Shown here in pieces: positions 1-7,878 of a DNA stretch of 38,239 nt. Within the stretch, counting starts at the first letter, position 1. Each line of letters starts with the position of its first letter. The position numbers were made by a program, and so were the translations under genes. Below the pieces are notes generated by a model that was not told the DNA's origin, searched no databases, and was given only the letters and a program-made list of their open reading frames with translations. This DNA is from Candidatus Wolfebacteria bacterium. Its GTDB lineage: Bacteria > Patescibacteriota > Minisyncoccia > Phycocordibacterales > NVSU01. The stretch covers positions 17,078 through 55,316 of the forward strand of contig NVSU01000001.1 in assembly GCA_002401345.1 (NCBI GenBank), read 5' to 3'.

Positions 1-379
1 TTACAATAGCTTTCGCATCACCAAATGCTCCTTCTTGAATATTGGAGAGAAAATCAGACTCAGGAATCACACCTTCAAGCGCCGCAAAAAGATTCGAGGT
101 TTCATTAAATAGTATAGGTACAAATAAATAAAACAGTATTCCAAACACAATCACTGAGAGCAGGTAAATGAGCACTACCCAAAGCGTTCTATATTTTCCA
201 AATTTACCTAATTTTTTTATGACTATTTCAACAAATGAGGCAATAACGATCGATGTTAAAATTACGAGCACAAAATCTCGCAATAGGTAGAGTGCGGTAA
301 GAAGTAGTCCAATAAGAACAACTTTGTACATAGTTGCCGTACTTATTGTAACTGTAATATTTTTTCTACCTTCTGCCAT
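1..379 (-). CDS. AI-2E family transporter, N-terminal part (cut by window edge)
   Basis: An open frame reads on the minus strand from an ATG at 379 off the window edge, giving 126 residues with no stop. The start is MAEGRKNITVTIS. A first membrane segment (about residues 17-35) is followed by the stretch LVILTSIVIASFVEIVIKKL, then a second strong segment (VVLIYLLSVIVFGILFYLFV) and a soluble stretch with SNLFAALEG. This order matches the N-terminal half of the AI-2E/PerM/TqsA permeases (PF01594), eight-helix inner-membrane proteins whose substrates vary and often are not AI-2. The family call is by recognition of this pattern; the substrate cannot be inferred. The C-terminal half lies outside the window. 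Confidence 0.75.
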   Translation of the reverse strand, partial: MAEGRKNITVTISTATMYKVVLIGLLLTALYLLRDFVLVILTSIVIASFVEIVIKKLGKFGKYRTLWVVLIYLLSVIVFGILFYLFVPILFNETSNLFAALEGVIPESDFLSNIQEGAFGDAKAIV

Positions 380-402
380 GGTTCAATAGTACCACAAAAC
401 TA

Positions 403-462
403 CTATGCATGAAGATATATATGAGATTAAAATATGTTCAACCTAGTGGATGACATGAGAAC
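403..462. repeat. Composite intergenic repeat, modules B (403-430) and A (439-462)
   Basis: Module B (CTATGCATGAAGATATATAT...) recurs at 5956-5983 with only small changes. Module A (CAACCTAGTGGATGACATGA...) recurs at 2294-2313 and 4512-4540. The element lies just beyond the 3' end of the S51 peptidase gene. It has no plausible ORF. The copies are similar but not identical, which suggests an old repeat family and not assembly duplication. Confidence 0.6.
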
Positions 463-467
463 TAGAA

Positions 468-1052
468 TTATATTTTAAATACCTTAAATTCTCCTTCACG
501 AAGAGGAACAGTTTCTATATCTTCTTTGTAGTTTTTTGCTTCTCTGTCCGCATCATCCCAATCTATATTGGATGCATTGTAATCAGATCGATAATGAACA
601 ATGACTTTAACAGGAAGAAGCCCTAGTCCTTCACTGAACTTATTACTTCCGTCTAGTTGGTAATAGTATTTTGAAATAGCATGTGCTCCAGCTGAGCTTC
701 CTGCTAATGTTTTACCATCCAGTAATTCTTCCCAGCCTTTGTTGCTCTTTAGCTGTTCAAGTAACGGCTCATCCTCACCTCCTCTTAAGCTAATAACATT
801 AGCCCATTTTACTTGCTCAATAAATCTTTTTGGGTCAGCGGGTTGAATTTCAAGTTTTTTACCTGGAAGGCATTGTTCAAAGAAATTTTTGTCTTTTTCT
901 AGTGTTTCATCCCAGTTTTCTTTAGGTCGAGCAAACATGGTATCAAGTATTTTTATGGGTTCTTCAAACCCCTCTATGAGTTCTTCACAATAACCCTTAC
1001 CACCGTCTTCTGTCTTTGATGCATATCCACCAACTATAATGTATTTTGTCAT
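468..1052 (-). CDS. Peptidase S51 (peptidase E / cyanophycinase-like) family protein
   Basis: The 194-residue protein has the S51 nucleophile elbow GSSAGA at residues 118-123, with Ser120 as the likely nucleophile. Upstream is the glycine-rich turn LRGGEDEPLL (89-98), and His153 in VIVHYRSDY fits the catalytic histidine. Peptidase E cleaves Asp-X dipeptides; other members hydrolyse cyanophycin or act on unknown peptides, so the substrate is open. There is no signal peptide, so it is probably cytoplasmic. Length fits the family (about 200-230). The gene stands alone on the minus strand, followed by repeat modules A and B. Family confidence is good, specificity unknown. Confidence 0.82.
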   Translation of the reverse strand: MTKYIIVGGYASKTEDGGKGYCEELIEGFEEPIKILDTMFARPKENWDETLEKDKNFFEQCLPGKKLEIQPADPKRFIEQVKWANVISLRGGEDEPLLEQLKSNKGWEELLDGKTLAGSSAGAHAISKYYYQLDGSNKFSEGLGLLPVKVIVHYRSDYNASNIDWDDADREAKNYKEDIETVPLREGEFKVFKI

Positions 1053-1091
1053 ATTCTTAGTATATCAAAAGCATACTAAGAATGTAGGGAA

Positions 1092-1121
1092 ATAAAAAAA
1101 ATCCCCGCATTAGCAGGGATT
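1092..1121 (-). terminator. Intrinsic terminator of the receiver-domain gene
   Basis: On the minus strand AATCCC and GGGATT pair around a partly paired loop and are followed by a run of eight T. It begins a few bases after the stop of the response-regulator gene. Confidence 0.75.
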
Positions 1122-1125
1122 CTAT

Positions 1126-1509
1126 TTAAGACTGGATTTTTTGTAATATCTCTAAGATATACAAATGAATTTTCGAAGCTCTTATACCAAAAAAACCTTT
1201 ATCTAAAAAGACTGTGATGTCCTTTTTTTGTGCTTCTTTGATAAATTTATCATCCGCGGAACAAATGATCGTTTTCTTCAATTGATCTTCATTTAAAATG
1301 TTTAACACATTTCTACCATGACCGCCCCATCCCAAATTTCCATCCAGTAACAATACATCAAAATCACTATCAGTAGAAGAGATTGCTTTTATGGCATCTT
1401 GATCTTCAATCAAATCAATAATTTTGCATTCATTAAAGTTATTCTCGATTACCATCTTGAGTATGTCTTTGAAGCTTCTGTTGTCTTCAACAATAACAAT
1501 TTTTTTCAT
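1126..1509 (-). CDS. Single-domain response regulator (CheY-like receiver)
   Basis: From the ATG at 1509 the protein has 127 residues and is a bare receiver domain. Acidic residues Glu8-Asp9 (VIVEDN), phospho-acceptor Asp56 (VLLLDGNLG), Ser84 (IICSAD) and Lys104 (FLDKGF) occupy the expected places. There is no output domain, so it presumably acts by protein contact after phosphorylation; no histidine kinase is in the window. A longer frame from 1569 exists, but that upstream part overlaps the predicted -10 box, so the 1509 start is preferred. It diverges from the membrane protein at 1624 through overlapping promoters, which suggests shared control. Confidence 0.88.
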   Translation of the reverse strand: MKKIVIVEDNRSFKDILKMVIENNFNECKIIDLIEDQDAIKAISSTDSDFDVLLLDGNLGWGGHGRNVLNILNEDQLKKTIICSADDKFIKEAQKKDITVFLDKGFFGIRASKIHLYILEILQKIQS

Positions 1510-1545
1510 TATTTGAGTTTTCGTTGAACTTTTATTTCTGAGTAC

Positions 1546-1574
1546 AGGATACCAAATAATTATTGACAAGTCAA
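1546..1574 (-). promoter_or_regulatory. Sigma70-type promoter of the receiver gene
   Basis: Minus strand TTGACT (1574-1569), 17-base spacer, TATCCT (1551-1546). It lies about 36 bases before the chosen ATG at 1509. Confidence 0.6.
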
Positions 1575-1591
1575 TATTTCAATGATATTAT
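1563..1591 (+). promoter_or_regulatory. Sigma70-type promoter of the 1624 membrane gene
   Basis: TTGACA (1563-1568), 17-base spacer, TATTAT (1586-1591), a near-consensus promoter 32 bases before the ATG. Its -35 abuts the -35 of the opposing promoter, forming the dyad TTGACAAGTCAA. Confidence 0.75.
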
Positions 1592-1623
1592 CAGTTTAGA
1601 TTTGTTTAACTAATACTTTGAAA

Positions 1624-2214
1624 ATGGAAATTGTCCTGCAGATGACGGGTTCTATTGTCCTTGTTTTTGTATATATAATTTATTTTAAACAAGTGACAAC
1701 AGGAGAATCCACACCAAATCCTGGAACATGGATAACATGGTTCGTTATAATGGGAATTAATACCTTCACCTATTTCCGTGTTGTAGATGATAACTACTTT
1801 AAATCAGCTATAGTATTTATTGGATTTTTTTCAATAACTGCTATTATGGCCTACTCTCTAATTAAGGGGAGGTTTGCCAAGTTGGCTAATATAGATATTG
1901 TCTTGTTGGCGATATCTATTGTAATCGGAGTTTTTTGGCAGTTGACAGAAAATGCAATTGTATCAAACTTGGCATTGCAGATTATAATTTTCGTTTCCTT
2001 TCTTCCGACAGCCATTGGTTTATTAAAGGGCAGACTGAAAGAAAAACATTTACCTTGGACATTGGCTGTTATTGCTTATTCATTACAGACAATATCGCTT
2101 TTGGTTAATTATGATGGAAATTTATATCAACTCGCACTTCCAGTTATAAATGGAATATTGGGTAACGGATTAATTCCAATTATCTTGATTTACAAGAAAC
2201 TAAAGACTAGGTAA
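1624..2214 (+). CDS. Multi-spanning membrane protein, PQ-loop/SWEET-like
   Basis: The 196-residue product has about seven hydrophobic helices and short loops. The first loop holds TPNPGTWITWF, and the fifth helix ends FLPTAIGLLKGR. This proline/glycine pattern and the seven-helix count resemble PQ-loop (SWEET-like) proteins, but I do not see a canonical PQ pair, so the assignment is tentative. A TTG at 1618 is in frame, but the ATG at 1624 is the better start. The gene has its own near-consensus promoter and a terminator that overlaps its stop codon, so it is monocistronic. The divergent receiver gene may be a functional partner (inference). Confidence 0.55.
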   Translation: MEIVLQMTGSIVLVFVYIIYFKQVTTGESTPNPGTWITWFVIMGINTFTYFRVVDDNYFKSAIVFIGFFSITAIMAYSLIKGRFAKLANIDIVLLAISIVIGVFWQLTENAIVSNLALQIIIFVSFLPTAIGLLKGRLKEKHLPWTLAVIAYSLQTISLLVNYDGNLYQLALPVINGILGNGLIPIILIYKKLKTR

Positions 2215-2230
2215 AACTAGTCTTTTTTCT
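2202..2230 (+). terminator. Terminator overlapping the stop codon of the 1624 gene
   Basis: AAAGACTAG (2202-2210) pairs with CTAGTCTTT (2217-2225), followed by TTTCTTTT. The TAA stop at 2212-2214 is in the loop. Confidence 0.8.
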
Positions 2231-2234
2231 TTTG

Positions 2235-2313
2235 GATCAGAACCAAAAAAAACACCCCATTTTCATGGAGTGTTTTTTATATTTGAATCAATACGCAACC
2301 TAGTGGACGATGC
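2235..2313. repeat. Composite intergenic repeat, modules C (2235-2280) and A (2294-2313)
   Basis: Module C is a hairpin, AACACCCCAT-TTTC-ATGGAGTGTT, with A-rich and T-rich flanks preceded by ATCAGAACC; it recurs almost unchanged at 5906-5947 and can act as a bidirectional terminator. Module A (CGCAACCTAGTGGACGATG) follows. The rest of 2314-2586 has no convincing gene. Confidence 0.6.
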
Positions 2314-2408
2314 TCCCGTTTTGTTCAAGAGTACGACTTTATTTCTTTGGGAGTGAAATAATCTAAGAAATAAGAAGTGCCCTTGTGGTGAAGCGATTGA
2401 ATACAAAA

Positions 2409-2476
2409 CGCAGTCCTTTAGGGCTCCCGATTTACTTGGTCTCATTGAGACCTTAGAAAATCGCAGTCCTTTAGGG
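2409..2476. repeat. Hairpin flanked by 15-bp direct repeats
   Basis: CGCAGTCCTTTAGGG occurs at 2409-2423 and again at 2462-2476. Between them GGTCTCATTGAGACC (2438-2452) is a 7-bp perfect stem, enclosed by CGATTT/AAATCG (2428-2433, 2458-2463). The block lies between module A and the caspase-like gene and could be a small structured RNA or a remnant element; no function is known to me. Confidence 0.5.
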
Positions 2477-2586
2477 TTAGAACTGTATTTAAGCAGAATA
2501 AGAGAGTTATTTATATTCCAACCTTTTAATATAGCCAATAAAACCAAACTCATCAGGATTTTCAAATTTATATTTTATTAACCCTT

Positions 2587-3204
2587 TCAAGATTCATAAC
2601 AAACCTGATGTCGCATATTCCAAAGAAGATTTGGAATAAGAAAAGAATTTGATGCCTCACTTGTGAGAAGACTCTTTATTGCTTTTTTATATTTTTTAAA
2701 ACTATCTTCGTTTGCTTCTTTTGCATTTCTTCCGTTAATCAGTGACAGGGCAACCTGATTTGAAGTTTCAAAAAAGGGTCTAGCATAGTCATCCTCAAGA
2801 GGTTTTCCAATATATTCGTTTTTTTTAAAAAAAAGAAATGGTTCTTTGTATCCTATAAAAGATTTTGCCCCCTGTTTAACTACTTCTTCACCAAGAAGCT
2901 TTCCTGCACTGCAAGCTCTCATGTAAACATTGCAATCTTTCAATAAGTGAGCACTACTAGTAGACATAATAATCTCATCATTGTGACCAGCGATATTTAA
3001 TTCATCACCATGTCCATTTAAAATTACGACTTCAGGCTCCTGCTTTTTCAGATAGCTTTCAAGAGTTTTTTTATTTGCTTTTTCTTTATCTAATTGATAG
3101 ATACTTCCTTTCTTTTTTGCTTCTTCTATAAGAACTTCAGACCAATGATAAAGATAATATGTAACCAACTCATGCCTCGGTCTTGTAATAAGAGTTCTAA
3201 TCAT
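2587..3204 (-). CDS. Caspase/CHAT-like cysteine protease (clan CD fold)
   Basis: In this 205-residue protein a hydrophobic strand ending VVILNGHGDE gives His65, and a second, VYMRACSAGKLLGEEVV, gives Cys98. Downstream QGAKSFIGY resembles the strand after the catalytic Cys. A His-Gly and Ala-Cys-x-Ala/Ser-Gly dyad about 33 residues apart on consecutive strands is the signature of clan CD peptidases such as caspases, CHAT and gingipain-like enzymes. No sensor or repeat domain is fused. It is the last gene of a three-gene minus-strand operon and starts one base after the previous stop. CHAT and caspase-like proteases are often effectors of bacterial defence or cell-death modules; that role here is inference. 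Confidence 0.65.
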   Translation of the reverse strand: MIRTLITRPRHELVTYYLYHWSEVLIEEAKKKGSIYQLDKEKANKKTLESYLKKQEPEVVILNGHGDELNIAGHNDEIIMSTSSAHLLKDCNVYMRACSAGKLLGEEVVKQGAKSFIGYKEPFLFFKKNEYIGKPLEDDYARPFFETSNQVALSLINGRNAKEANEDSFKKYKKAIKSLLTSEASNSFLIPNLLWNMRHQVCYES

Positions 3205-3205
3205 G

Positions 3206-3436
3206 TTAAATGGGTAAATCTTTCAAGGTCCTAAGAAAAAATAGTTCTGATTCAATAAATTTCTTCCCAATCTCCGTTTGATTTTTAACTTCAGTAATTA
3301 GTGCTTCTGAGTTTAAATTCGCCTCATGTTCGTTTTCACCAACCGAAAGACTCGCATCTTTAGGTATGGTTCTAAGACGCGCAATGACAAGATTTATTAT
3401 CTCTATATTTATATCTTGTTCTTGTTGATTCCCCAT
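3206..3436 (-). CDS. Small acidic helical protein, middle gene of caspase-like operon
   Basis: The 76-residue protein is soluble and probably helical, with IEIINLVIARLRTIP near the N-terminus and KKFIESELFFLRTLKDLP near the C-terminus, separated by a polar Glu/Asn-rich stretch. I recognise no family. Its stop is one base before the ATG of the caspase-like gene, and its start is 7 bases after the stop of the first gene, so the three are surely co-translated. The tight coupling suggests a partner, adaptor or inhibitor of the protease (inference). Confidence 0.6.
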   Translation of the reverse strand: MGNQQEQDINIEIINLVIARLRTIPKDASLSVGENEHEANLNSEALITEVKNQTEIGKKFIESELFFLRTLKDLPI

Positions 3437-3443
3437 TTTATTA

Positions 3444-3638
3444 TTATCCCTGTGGAATAAATTCCAAAGTTATTATTTTATCCAAAATAATATCACCTAG
3501 TTCGGTACCTGAGCTAATTTCTCTATAAGCAACTTCCCATGTAATAGGACCTCCATTTTCAGGTCCCAAATCCAAAATAATATCTTTTCTTATATTTAAT
3601 GGAAGATTAGCGTAAAATTTAAAGAATTTATCTTTCAT
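3444..3638 (-). CDS. Small protein, first gene of caspase-like operon
   Basis: From the ATG at 3638 the product has 64 residues: MKDKFFKFYANLPLNIR, then a GPENGGPITWEVAYREI segment and GTELGDIILDKIITLEFIP. The pattern of two helices around a Trp-containing turn looks like a folded helical domain, but I cannot name a family. The open frame extends to 3692; that extension overlaps the predicted -10 box and reads as low-complexity Tyr/Ile, so the internal ATG is preferred. The sequence AAGGA lies about 13 bases upstream. It leads the operon with the 76-residue protein and the clan CD protease. Confidence 0.6.
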   Translation of the reverse strand: MKDKFFKFYANLPLNIRKDIILDLGPENGGPITWEVAYREISSGTELGDIILDKIITLEFIPQG

Positions 3639-3665
3639 ATATATACCTGTATCCTTGTATATATA

Positions 3666-3694
3666 ATAGTACGTGAAAATTATAAAATCCACAA
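3666..3694 (-). promoter_or_regulatory. Probable promoter of the caspase-like operon
   Basis: Minus strand TTGTGG (3694-3689), 17-base spacer, TACTAT (3671-3666), about 27 bases before the ATG at 3638. Confidence 0.5.
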
Positions 3695-3786
3695 GAAATT
3701 CTTAAATGACTTCTTTTAATAGCCGAACCATCTATTTACAGCATTCATAATGTTCTTCAGGTACACTTTACTGAATATAAATAATA

Positions 3787-4053
3787 TTAAAGTCGATCCC
3801 TCAATTCTTCTTCTAATTCCTCCTGATCTATATCATAGTCATATTCATCTAATACTTCTTCAATATCATCTTCTGTAACATTTTGTAAGTCTTCACTCAG
3901 ATTCACATAAGATTCATCTTTTTTTTCATTTTTCTTTTTACGAATAGTCCCTATAGATATTTCTTCATCGATCAGTATTGCAAGTAAAATCCACCACCAA
4001 GATATATGAACGACACCTACTATTTTTAATATAATAAATATTATGGTGAACAT
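3787..4053 (-). CDS. Small membrane protein with long acidic tail
   Basis: The 88-residue protein begins with one long or two short hydrophobic segments (residues 1-28, containing ISWWWILLAILID). A basic patch RKKKNEKKDE follows, then a strongly acidic C-terminus rich in Asp and Glu ending EEELRDRL. The WWW-containing helix recalls small phage-type membrane proteins, but I cannot assign a family. Its start lies 2 bases after the stop of the gene at 4056-4349, so the two form an operon. The acidic tail would be cytoplasmic if the positive-inside rule holds. Confidence 0.55.
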   Translation of the reverse strand: MFTIIFIILKIVGVVHISWWWILLAILIDEEISIGTIRKKKNEKKDESYVNLSEDLQNVTEDDIEEVLDEYDYDIDQEELEEELRDRL

Positions 4054-4055
4054 AA

Positions 4056-4349
4056 TTATGTTTGGGTATTTTTATTACTTCCATAAGCGATATACAAGAT
4101 TATATAGTAAATGACTCTTATAGCTACGTAATACAACAAACCATAAACCAGAGATAATAAAAATCTATTAAACCTAGCGGCTCCAAATGGACTACAATTT
4201 GCTTGAGTGAAGATATCAAAAGGAGTCGGATTTCCATAATCACATACCATTCTGGAAAATAATATAATTACAATCAAAGGCACTATAATCGATATTACTT
4301 GAACAAGGCGATTCCACCATTTTCCTTTAATTTTATCTTTAAAATACAT
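4056..4349 (-). CDS. Small two-helix membrane protein
   Basis: The 97-residue protein has a basic N-terminus (KDKIKGKWWNR), a first helix (VQVISIIVPLIVIILFS), a loop with two cysteines (MVCDYGNPTP...QANCSPFG) and a second helix (LLSLVYGLLYYVAIRVIYYIILYIAYG). The loop cysteines could form a disulfide outside the membrane. No family recognised. It is the first gene of a two-gene operon with the acidic-tail protein at 3787. Confidence 0.55.
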   Translation of the reverse strand: MYFKDKIKGKWWNRLVQVISIIVPLIVIILFSRMVCDYGNPTPFDIFTQANCSPFGAARFNRFLLSLVYGLLYYVAIRVIYYIILYIAYGSNKNTQT

Positions 4350-4419
4350 ATTATTATTTAGATCTTAATCACTTCCCCAGAGATCGAATATAATTGCCTT
4401 TATTTCTGTCATAAGATTA

Positions 4420-4428
4420 AGTATACCA
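4420..4428 (-). promoter_or_regulatory. Extended -10 promoter of the 4056-4349 operon
   Basis: Minus strand TGGTATACT (TG-n-TATACT), about 70 bases before the ATG at 4349. No clear -35 is seen. Confidence 0.4.
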
Positions 4429-4480
4429 AACAACATTCACAAAGTTTATTTACTTAAAGAGTTAGTAAGTCACAAAAGCC

Positions 4481-4540
4481 CGAACGCTTTCGCGTCCGGA
4501 CTTTGTGTTTTATGCGCAGCCTAGTGGATGACATTATAAC
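4481..4540. repeat. Orphan terminator-like hairpin (4481-4507) and repeat module A (4512-4540)
   Basis: AAAGCCCGAACGC and GCGTCCGGACTTT form a GC-rich stem with two mismatches and a TTTC loop. It stands between two divergent genes, so no annotated transcript ends here. Module A follows, and on the minus strand a perfect TATAAT (4536-4531) precedes its core. Together they could be a very short minus-strand RNA. The rest of 4350-4655 shows only promoter-like sequence. Confidence 0.45.
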
Positions 4541-4562
4541 CAGAATAATGAATTTAAGGTGA

Positions 4563-4591
4563 TTGACGTATAAAGTATTTTATGTCATTAT
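4563..4591 (+). promoter_or_regulatory. Probable promoter of the metalloprotease lipoprotein
   Basis: TTGACG (4563-4568), 17-base spacer, CATTAT (4586-4591), 64 bases before the ATG. Confidence 0.45.
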
Positions 4592-4655
4592 ATATTTAGA
4601 TTCGTTAGGCTTTTTGCCTATTGAAAATGATTATTGAACCTTAAAAACAAATCAA

Positions 4656-5834
4656 ATGAAAAAATCGATTAATTTTTTTGTCACCCTGTCTTTACTTATC
4701 GGTTGTACAAATCAAACTAGTATTAACGAGATTGATGACATAGTCGAATACCAAATCATTAAGGACACCAGTGTATCACTTAGCTTAGTAAAAGCGATTG
4801 TCTATGAGATTGCAGAAATCGAAATGTTTGCCGGGCTTTCTGTTGGCAGTTCTGTGGAATCCGTTGAAATCCAAATTAGTGAACCGTGCGGAAATTATGG
4901 CTGGCGTCTCACAGCAGGATGTTTCAAGCCTTTTAGTAATAAAATTGAAATATCTGTACCTCGAAAGAATACAAGTATTGAGGATATACAATATGACATG
5001 TCTAAAATGCAAAAAGGGTTCTATGATCCATATTTGGATGAAGAATCGGGAGGCTTGAATAAGAGTCAAAGAATGGAAAGATTTCGTTATAACATCTATA
5101 AAAAATACGGGAATAATTTGCCTGAGGAGCTTGAAAATGCAATGAATATCGTTGGGGGAACAAAGATTTTTTGTGATTCTGTATCCCGAAACACAAATCA
5201 TCTCTTAATAAATCAAAAACAATTAAATTCGATTATAGAAGCTCTTAGAGATGCAGAAAGTAGAACCGAGGTATTGCGATACAATGCACCTGATTCTCTA
5301 ATAAGGGAGCTTCAGCTTATTGAAAATGCTATTAGAGATAACAGGGAGAGCAACGAGAGGATGAATGAAAGCTTATACTGGGGTGATATTCCAAGACTTC
5401 TTAGGATAACACAACATGAGGCATTTCATGCAATATATCATCATTTCGGTGATGAAATTCACGATCATTCATTATGGAGAGAGCATTATAAGAAACTCCA
5501 AAAAGCCTCTGATGATTCAATAAAATCTTCAAGTAGTGATGATCCACGTTTTTCACACGCTTTTTTGGGTTTTTTGGAATGGGACTTAATTGCTGACGGT
5601 CATAGTTGGGATAGTGAAACAGAATTTTTTGCTTCCTTCATGGTGACACTTTATTCTGAAAGACAATGGGAAAAAGTAGTATGGTATTATCGAAACAAAT
5701 ATGACAAAGACCATATGAAGGTATACGAAAAGACACTCAGAATTCTTATTCAGATTATAGAAGAAAGTGATAAACTTCAAAAAACCGAATTCGCCTTGCT
5801 TCTCAATAAGCGATTTTTGTTATTTGATGAGTAA
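4656..5834 (+). CDS. Secreted lipoprotein with HExxH zinc-metallopeptidase motif
   Basis: The 392-residue protein opens with a lipoprotein signal (MKKSINFFVTLSLLIGC), with Cys17 as the lipidation site. A long N-terminal region with three further cysteines and a helical middle (about 185-240) lead to HEAFH at 254-258 in the sequence QHEAFHAIYHHFGDE. A helix with SETEFFASFMVTL places Glu321 or Glu323 as the likely third zinc ligand, as in gluzincins. It is therefore probably a surface-anchored metallopeptidase; the family and substrate are not recognised. It has its own promoter and a strong terminator and sits between intergenic repeat modules, as an isolated accessory unit. Confidence 0.7.
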   Translation: MKKSINFFVTLSLLIGCTNQTSINEIDDIVEYQIIKDTSVSLSLVKAIVYEIAEIEMFAGLSVGSSVESVEIQISEPCGNYGWRLTAGCFKPFSNKIEISVPRKNTSIEDIQYDMSKMQKGFYDPYLDEESGGLNKSQRMERFRYNIYKKYGNNLPEELENAMNIVGGTKIFCDSVSRNTNHLLINQKQLNSIIEALRDAESRTEVLRYNAPDSLIRELQLIENAIRDNRESNERMNESLYWGDIPRLLRITQHEAFHAIYHHFGDEIHDHSLWREHYKKLQKASDDSIKSSSSDDPRFSHAFLGFLEWDLIADGHSWDSETEFFASFMVTLYSERQWEKVVWYYRNKYDKDHMKVYEKTLRILIQIIEESDKLQKTEFALLLNKRFLLFDE

Positions 5835-5840
5835 AACCCT

Positions 5841-5870
5841 AAAGCCCTCAACTATGTTGAGGGCTTTTTT
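5841..5870 (+). terminator. Terminator of the metalloprotease lipoprotein gene
   Basis: AAAGCCCTCAAC-TAT-GTTGAGGGCTTTTTT, a perfect stem with T-run just after the stop. Confidence 0.9.
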
Positions 5871-5905
5871 ATTTCAGTTCTAAAATCCCTAATTCCGTCA
5901 CTTTA

Positions 5906-6017
5906 ATCAGAACCAAAAACACCCCATTTTCATGGGGTGTTTTTGATAAAAAATACTATGCGAGAAGATATATATGAAGTAAAGACAAATCCCACTTAGA
6001 CGTCCGACGTCTAAGTG
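5906..6017. repeat. Composite intergenic repeat: modules C, B and a perfect palindrome
   Basis: Module C (5906-5947) repeats the hairpin of 2235-2280. Module B (5956-5983) repeats 403-430. An 11-bp perfect stem with CCG loop, CACTTAGACGT/ACGTCTAAGTG, follows at 5993-6017. The modules occur in different combinations at 403, 2235, 4481 and here, bounding the accessory genes of the first 6 kb. Confidence 0.6.
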
Positions 6018-6054
6018 AACTAAATCGCATACTTAGCTTTATAATGGTCACTAA

Positions 6055-6465
6055 TTACAATTTTTCAAGTAAATAAATTTTGTCCCCATATTCAACATGG
6101 ACCCTTTCTTGGTTAGCTAGAGTACCTAATTTTTTGGCGAGATCTAAAATTATTGAAATAATTTTTTCATCATCATCAAAAAAATCTTGATGATATTCAC
6201 TTGATATTTCTCCCTCAACTCTTGCACTAGGTTCGTTATCACCAATAACTTTGAGATCTTTTTTGTATGCATAGACAAATTGTGCTTCTAAAACAATACC
6301 AGAAAAGTAAGGTAACCCCTTATCAGCTCGTTCTATTTGCCAATCAGTATACCAGTCAACAATATCAGAGACAGATGATATTTTCGCAGTATTGTCATGT
6401 CCAGCCCTCAACCCAAGATCAATCGTGAACTTTTTTTTATTTTGTTCAATAATTTTATATTCCAT
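6055..6465 (-). CDS. Hypothetical protein downstream of glyS
   Basis: The 136-residue soluble protein has no family I recognise. It looks alpha/beta, with an N-terminal strand pair (EYKIIEQNKKKFTIDLGL), a Trp-rich helix (IVDWYTDWQIERADKG), a strand (IVLEAQFVYAYKK), an acidic FFDDDEK turn and a C-terminal EYGDKIYLLEKL. It starts 6 bases after the glyS stop, so it is probably co-transcribed with glyS. No tRNA-binding motif is visible, and the position alone does not support a role in translation. Confidence 0.55.
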   Translation of the reverse strand: MEYKIIEQNKKKFTIDLGLRAGHDNTAKISSVSDIVDWYTDWQIERADKGLPYFSGIVLEAQFVYAYKKDLKVIGDNEPSARVEGEISSEYHQDFFDDDEKIISIILDLAKKLGTLANQERVHVEYGDKIYLLEKL

Positions 6466-6471
6466 AGTGCC

Positions 6472-7857
<1,386 letters not shown>

Positions 7858-7878
7858 GTAATTTTTAATTATTAATTA

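Noticed and set aside
2263-2565. Minus-strand open frame of 100 codons
   Set aside because: It runs through terminator module C, repeat module A and the direct-repeat hairpin block, has no family resemblance and no promoter; treated as repeat DNA.
4785-5201. Minus-strand frame opposite the metalloprotease gene
   Set aside because: The plus-strand gene has a lipobox, HExxH motif, promoter and terminator; the antisense frame has none.
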